From positions 248,001-312,000 of the forward strand of contig CAZEHO010000001.1 of assembly GCA_964511945.1 (NCBI GenBank): a stretch of 64,000 nucleotides of DNA, given 5' to 3'. The stretch comes from CAZEHO01 sp964511945. Lineage in GTDB: Bacteria > Actinomycetota > Acidimicrobiia > Spongiisociales > UBA11373. Position numbers and translations under genes: made by a program. Within the stretch, counting starts at the first letter, position 1. Every line of letters starts with the position of its first letter. Shown piece by piece: positions 61,291-64,000 of this stretch. A model generated the notes under the pieces. The model made no database searches. It was not told where the DNA came from and saw only the letters and a list, made by a program, of their open reading frames with translations.

Positions 61291-61350
61291 CTACAACCCG
61301 CCGTCGCGGATGGCCCGCCAGACCCGTTCGGGGGTGAGGGGGGTTTCGGT
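61291..61350 (-). pseudogene. Possible C-terminal relic of a xanthine-dehydrogenase/CoxL-type molybdoenzyme
   Basis: The minus strand reads LTETPLTPERVWRAIRDGGL then a stop. The TPERVWRAI tail is typical of the last residues of xanthine dehydrogenase and CO dehydrogenase-type molybdenum subunits, but the codons before it are unrelated. The neighbouring regulator and carbamoyltransferase genes fit purine catabolism, where such an enzyme belongs. Very short; could be chance. Confidence 0.3.
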
Positions 61351-61450
61351 GAGGCAACGCTCCATCGAGCGAGTCGGGCCGAACGTACGCTGTCGCAGCA
61401 GGCGACGGCATTCCGTCGTTAACTCATGCAACAGACGGTGATGGCGCGTC

Positions 61451-62179
61451 TTATGCCTCGGCTCTGCGCCTGATGACGCGGAACCTGAGGAGATCGTCAC
61501 GGAAGTACGAACGGGCGTGAGCGATGGGCTCGCTGAGCGTATCGAAGAGGACTTCGTCGAAGCAGGTGGCCGGTATCCCCGGGTCGATCTGCAGGGCAGC
61601 TGCGGCTCGATCGGGAATCGCTACCGGTGCAATCTCGGTCAGGTAGTAGGCAGGCTGCCGGCGCGTGTGCTCCCTGATGAAGGTGAAGAGCGGCTCCGTG
61701 TCGGACTCGGCGATATCGACATCCAGGTACTCACCCGGGATCCGGTTGCAGGTGTAGATGACCGGTTCCTCATCGGCCAGGAACAGCTTGCGAATCGTGG
61801 TGACCACGGCATCGGCCTCGATCCCAAGAGCGGCAGCCACGTCCTCGCCGGCCTCTTCACTGGTGATGCTGAGGATTCTCACCGATGGCGCGAATCCATG
61901 GTTGCGGAGGACATCCTCGTACGACCAGATCTCCTCGAGTCGCGACTTGATCTGGAGGCCGGGTTCGTTGACATAGGTCCCGGACCCTTGCCTCCGGAGT
62001 ACGACACCCTCGTTTTCGAGCCGCGCCATAGCGTCACGCACCGTCGTTCGGCTGACCCCCAATTCGGCGGCCAGGTCCTGTTCTCCGGGGATGCGGCCGT
62101 CCTCGAAGGCTCCCTGGAGGATCAGTTCCTTGATGTGCGCCCTGACTTGTTCAGTCAGTGTCGGATTGCGGGTGAGCAT
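61451..62179 (-). CDS. GntR-family regulator, HutC subfamily (UTRA domain)
   Basis: 242 residues from ATG 62179. N-terminal winged helix (about 1-70; GRIPGEQDLAAELGVSRTTV, RQGSGTYVNEPG) and a UTRA ligand-binding domain (about 85-235). Divergent from the carbamoyltransferase genes with about 108 bases between starts; an extended palindrome lies in that gap. Probably a repressor of those genes, sensing a ureide or other catabolite, by inference. Confidence 0.88.
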   Translation of the reverse strand: MLTRNPTLTEQVRAHIKELILQGAFEDGRIPGEQDLAAELGVSRTTVRDAMARLENEGVVLRRQGSGTYVNEPGLQIKSRLEEIWSYEDVLRNHGFAPSVRILSITSEEAGEDVAAALGIEADAVVTTIRKLFLADEEPVIYTCNRIPGEYLDVDIAESDTEPLFTFIREHTRRQPAYYLTEIAPVAIPDRAAAALQIDPGIPATCFDEVLFDTLSEPIAHARSYFRDDLLRFRVIRRRAEA

Positions 62180-62216
62180 GGCTCTGGCCTTTGCCGGGTT
62201 TTGCTATCCTAGAGGT

Positions 62217-62249
62217 TAGTCATAGGGTTGTCCTACCACCATACGACTA
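62217..62249. promoter_or_regulatory. Extended palindromic operator candidate for the GntR regulator
   Basis: Core GGTTGTCCTACCACC (62226-62240) fits the GntR-type pattern GGTnGTnnnACnACC, and outer arms TAGTCATA (62217-62224) and TACGACTA (62242-62249) are inverted around the same centre, 62233, with 7 of 8 pairs matching. It lies between the divergent starts and about 40 bases from the first carbamoyltransferase start. Confidence 0.65.
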
Positions 62250-62287
62250 TGCAGATGAGCGTAGTCGGCACACGAAACGGAGCGAGC

Positions 62288-63238
62288 ATGAGGAGTTTCG
62301 CGGGACGCGACATCCTGTCGCTGAAGGAGTTCGAGCGCGCCGAATTCGAGCACCTGTTCGAAATCGCTGATCGGCTCGAGCCGATTGCCAGGGAGCGTCG
62401 CAACACCGATCTGCTGTCGCACAAGACGCTGGTGACCGCGTTCTATCAGCCTTCGACGCGGACCCGGCTGGCTCATGAGGCTGCGATGCATCGCCTCGGT
62501 GGGCATGTGACGGGGTTCTCCGACGCCAAGATGACCCGGGCCGGCGACTTCTATCAGGAGTCGATCAAGGACACCGTGCACATGCTGGAGTACTACGGCG
62601 ACGTCATCGTGATGCGTCACTTCCAGCAGGGTGCTCCGCGCGAGGCGGCGAAGTGGTCGTCTGTTCCCATCATCAACGCCGGTGACGGTTGGGGGGAGCA
62701 TCCGACGCAGGTGCTCACGGACCTCTACACCATCACCAGGGAGATGGGCACCGTCGACGGGAAGCGGATCGTCTGTATCGGCGACCACCGCATGCGGACC
62801 ATGCACTCTATCGGGTACGCCCTGAGCCAGTTCGACGCCGAGATGATCATCCTGGCGCCCAAAGAGATGTCACCCACCGATGAGTTCCTTGCCGAGTTGG
62901 ACGAGAAGGGCACCGCGTGGCGGATCGTCGAGCACATCGACGACGTCATCGCTGAGGCCGACGTGCTCTACATGGAGCCCGTCGTACAGGCCGACTACAC
63001 CCAGTCACGCCAGGAACAGCAGCATGAGTACGGGCTGACTCCGGCGAACTACCAGATCACCAAGGACGTCATGAAGCGGGCTCCGGGCTCGTCGATCGTG
63101 CTCCACTCCCTGCCCCGCATGGATGAACTGCTTCCCGAGGTGGACCAGCTCAAGCACGCCCGCTACTGGCAAGAGGCTTACAACGGTGTTGTGATGAGGA
63201 TGGCGCTCTTGGCCACCATCCTCGGAGCCATGGAATAA
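62288..63238 (+). CDS. Aspartate-carbamoyltransferase-like enzyme, divergent
   Basis: 316 residues from ATG 62288 (GGAG before it). Carbamoyl-phosphate binding motif STRTR and the HPTQVLTDLYTI segment of the aspartate carbamoyltransferase family, LHSLPRMDEL near the C-terminus. The loop that normally carries the Ser and Lys for carbamoyl phosphate and aspartate is replaced by KMTRAGDFYQESIKDT, so the second substrate may differ. Paired with a YgeW-like gene 14 bases downstream and controlled by a GntR regulator, it is unlikely to be the housekeeping PyrB. Confidence 0.8.
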   Translation: MRSFAGRDILSLKEFERAEFEHLFEIADRLEPIARERRNTDLLSHKTLVTAFYQPSTRTRLAHEAAMHRLGGHVTGFSDAKMTRAGDFYQESIKDTVHMLEYYGDVIVMRHFQQGAPREAAKWSSVPIINAGDGWGEHPTQVLTDLYTITREMGTVDGKRIVCIGDHRMRTMHSIGYALSQFDAEMIILAPKEMSPTDEFLAELDEKGTAWRIVEHIDDVIAEADVLYMEPVVQADYTQSRQEQQHEYGLTPANYQITKDVMKRAPGSSIVLHSLPRMDELLPEVDQLKHARYWQEAYNGVVMRMALLATILGAME

Positions 63239-63252
63239 CGGAGGTCGAATCG

Positions 63253-64000
63253 ATGCAGACGTATCTCCACGGGCGGGACATGATCACCACCCAGGAGTGG
63301 ACGAAGGACGAACTCGACACGGTTATCGACGTGGCGCTGGATCTGAAGCGCCGCCGGGCCCTCGGCGAGGACCACGCGCTGCTGCGCGACAAGGTGCTGG
63401 CGATGCTGTTCTTCTTCTCGAGCACCCGTACCCGGGCCTCGTTCGAGGCCGGGATGGCGCAACTCGGTGGGCATGCCATGTTCCTGGATTCGACGACGAC
63501 CCAGATCGGCCACGGTGACACGTGGAAGGAGATCGGGGAGATCCTCGGTCGCTACAACGACGGCATCGCCATCCGTCAGGTCGACTGGGGGATCGGAAAC
63601 CAGTACATCCGCGCCGTCGCCGAGGCGTCACGCACTCCGGTGCTGAACATGCAGTGCGATCAGTTCCACCCGTTCCAGGCGCTGGCGGATCTGTTGACGA
63701 TCATCGAGCAGAAGGGCGATCCTTCGAAGCTCACGATCAACATGAGTTACGCCTATGCGGCGTCGTATCAGAAGCCGATCTCGGTGGCGCAGTCGGTCAT
63801 CCTGCTGATGACCCGCTACGGAGCCAACGTCCGGCTGACCCGCCCGCCGGAGTTCAAGCTGATGCCCGAGGTCGTCGCGCAGGCCGAGGAGAACGCCAGG
63901 GCGTCGCACGGCAGCTTCGAGGTCGTCGAGGACTTCGAGGAGGGCATGGCCGGGGCCGATGTGGTCTACGCCAAGGCCTGGGGTTCCATGCTGACCACTT
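63253..64000 (+). CDS. ygeW: Knotted carbamoyltransferase, YgeW-like, 3' end cut off
   Basis: First 249 residues only. GGAGG ribosome site at 63240-63244. Carbamoyl-phosphate motif SSTRTR, then QIGHGDTWKEIGEIL, VLNMQCDQFHPFQALADL and a MSYAYAASYQKPISVAQSV segment; order and wording follow E. coli YgeW (for example NLQCDIDHPTQSMADL), a transcarbamylase in a purine-catabolism cluster whose substrate is unsettled. HPFQ (His139) replaces the usual HPTQ or HPCQ. The end of the gene is beyond the window. Confidence 0.82.
   Translation, partial: MQTYLHGRDMITTQEWTKDELDTVIDVALDLKRRRALGEDHALLRDKVLAMLFFFSSTRTRASFEAGMAQLGGHAMFLDSTTTQIGHGDTWKEIGEILGRYNDGIAIRQVDWGIGNQYIRAVAEASRTPVLNMQCDQFHPFQALADLLTIIEQKGDPSKLTINMSYAYAASYQKPISVAQSVILLMTRYGANVRLTRPPEFKLMPEVVAQAEENARASHGSFEVVEDFEEGMAGADVVYAKAWGSMLTT

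Noticed and set aside
62228..62287. Earlier start for the first carbamoyltransferase gene
   Set aside because: It would begin inside the operator palindrome; ATG 62288 has a ribosome site and begins at the family N-terminus.

Overview
The window is high-GC, densely coded bacterial DNA, most likely from a deep-branching member of the Actinomycetota (Acidimicrobiia-like). Three things point that way: SOS boxes of the GAAC-N4-GTTC type, a lexA / LysM (ChiZ-like) / nrdR neighbourhood matching the mycobacterial order, and the codon and start-codon style (many GTG starts, ATGA and TGATG overlaps). The taxon is an inference; no rRNA gene is present.

Region 1 (1-19.6 kb) is housekeeping: a pabB-pabC fusion cut by the window edge, a 2-oxoacid dehydrogenase operon (E1 alpha, E1 beta, E2), hisN, rimO-cinA-thpR-menH-like, recA, rny-miaB-miaA-dapF, lexA with three SOS boxes facing a LysM gene, nrdR, a membrane protein and dut. 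Three tRNA genes (Gly-GCC, Cys-GCA, Val-GAC) follow.

Region 2 (19.8-22.2 kb) is a small integrated element or its remnant. The 3' half of the tRNA-Val gene is repeated exactly (46 bp) 2.3 kb downstream, and each copy is followed by its own hairpin. The interior holds small membrane proteins and decayed coding sequence but no recognisable integrase.

Region 3 (22.3-48.7 kb) is a Wood-Ljungdahl (reductive acetyl-CoA) island. A tightly packed plus-strand block runs from an HMA-like small protein through CODH (cooS/acsA), acetyl-CoA synthase (acsB), both corrinoid Fe-S protein subunits (acsD, acsC), the corrinoid activator (acsV), the methyltransferase (acsE), two CooC-type nickel ATPases and a DUF166 protein. 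It continues into a complete NAD-dependent formate dehydrogenase module (fdhD, NuoE-like, NuoF-like, fdhA) and mobA. A minus-strand group holds formate-tetrahydrofolate ligase (fhs), an acetate-type transporter (SatP/YaaH family) and a small protein. A tungstate ABC transporter (tupABC) lies beyond. Together these supply formate from CO2 (or the reverse), formyl-THF, methyl transfer to the corrinoid protein, CO and acetyl-CoA, plus the metal and cofactor supply for the enzymes. The middle folate steps (FolD/FchA, MetF/MetV), lipoamide dehydrogenase and any hydrogenase are not in this window.

Region 4 (48.7-61.3 kb) has a MITE-like inverted-repeat element at the tupC stop codon. It then holds four large proteins built alike: an N-terminal zinc ribbon, one membrane helix, a Ser/Thr- or Gly-rich stalk and a large, presumably extracellular domain (BNR-like propellers, one with a metzincin protease, one with a cysteine-peptidase-like domain). 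This is the least characterised part of the window.

Region 5 (61.3-64 kb) is a GntR/HutC regulator divergent from two carbamoyltransferase-family genes (an aspartate-carbamoyltransferase-like gene and a YgeW-like gene cut by the window end). An extended palindromic operator candidate lies between them, and a possible C-terminal relic of a xanthine-dehydrogenase-type protein lies beside the regulator. The group looks like purine or ureide catabolism.
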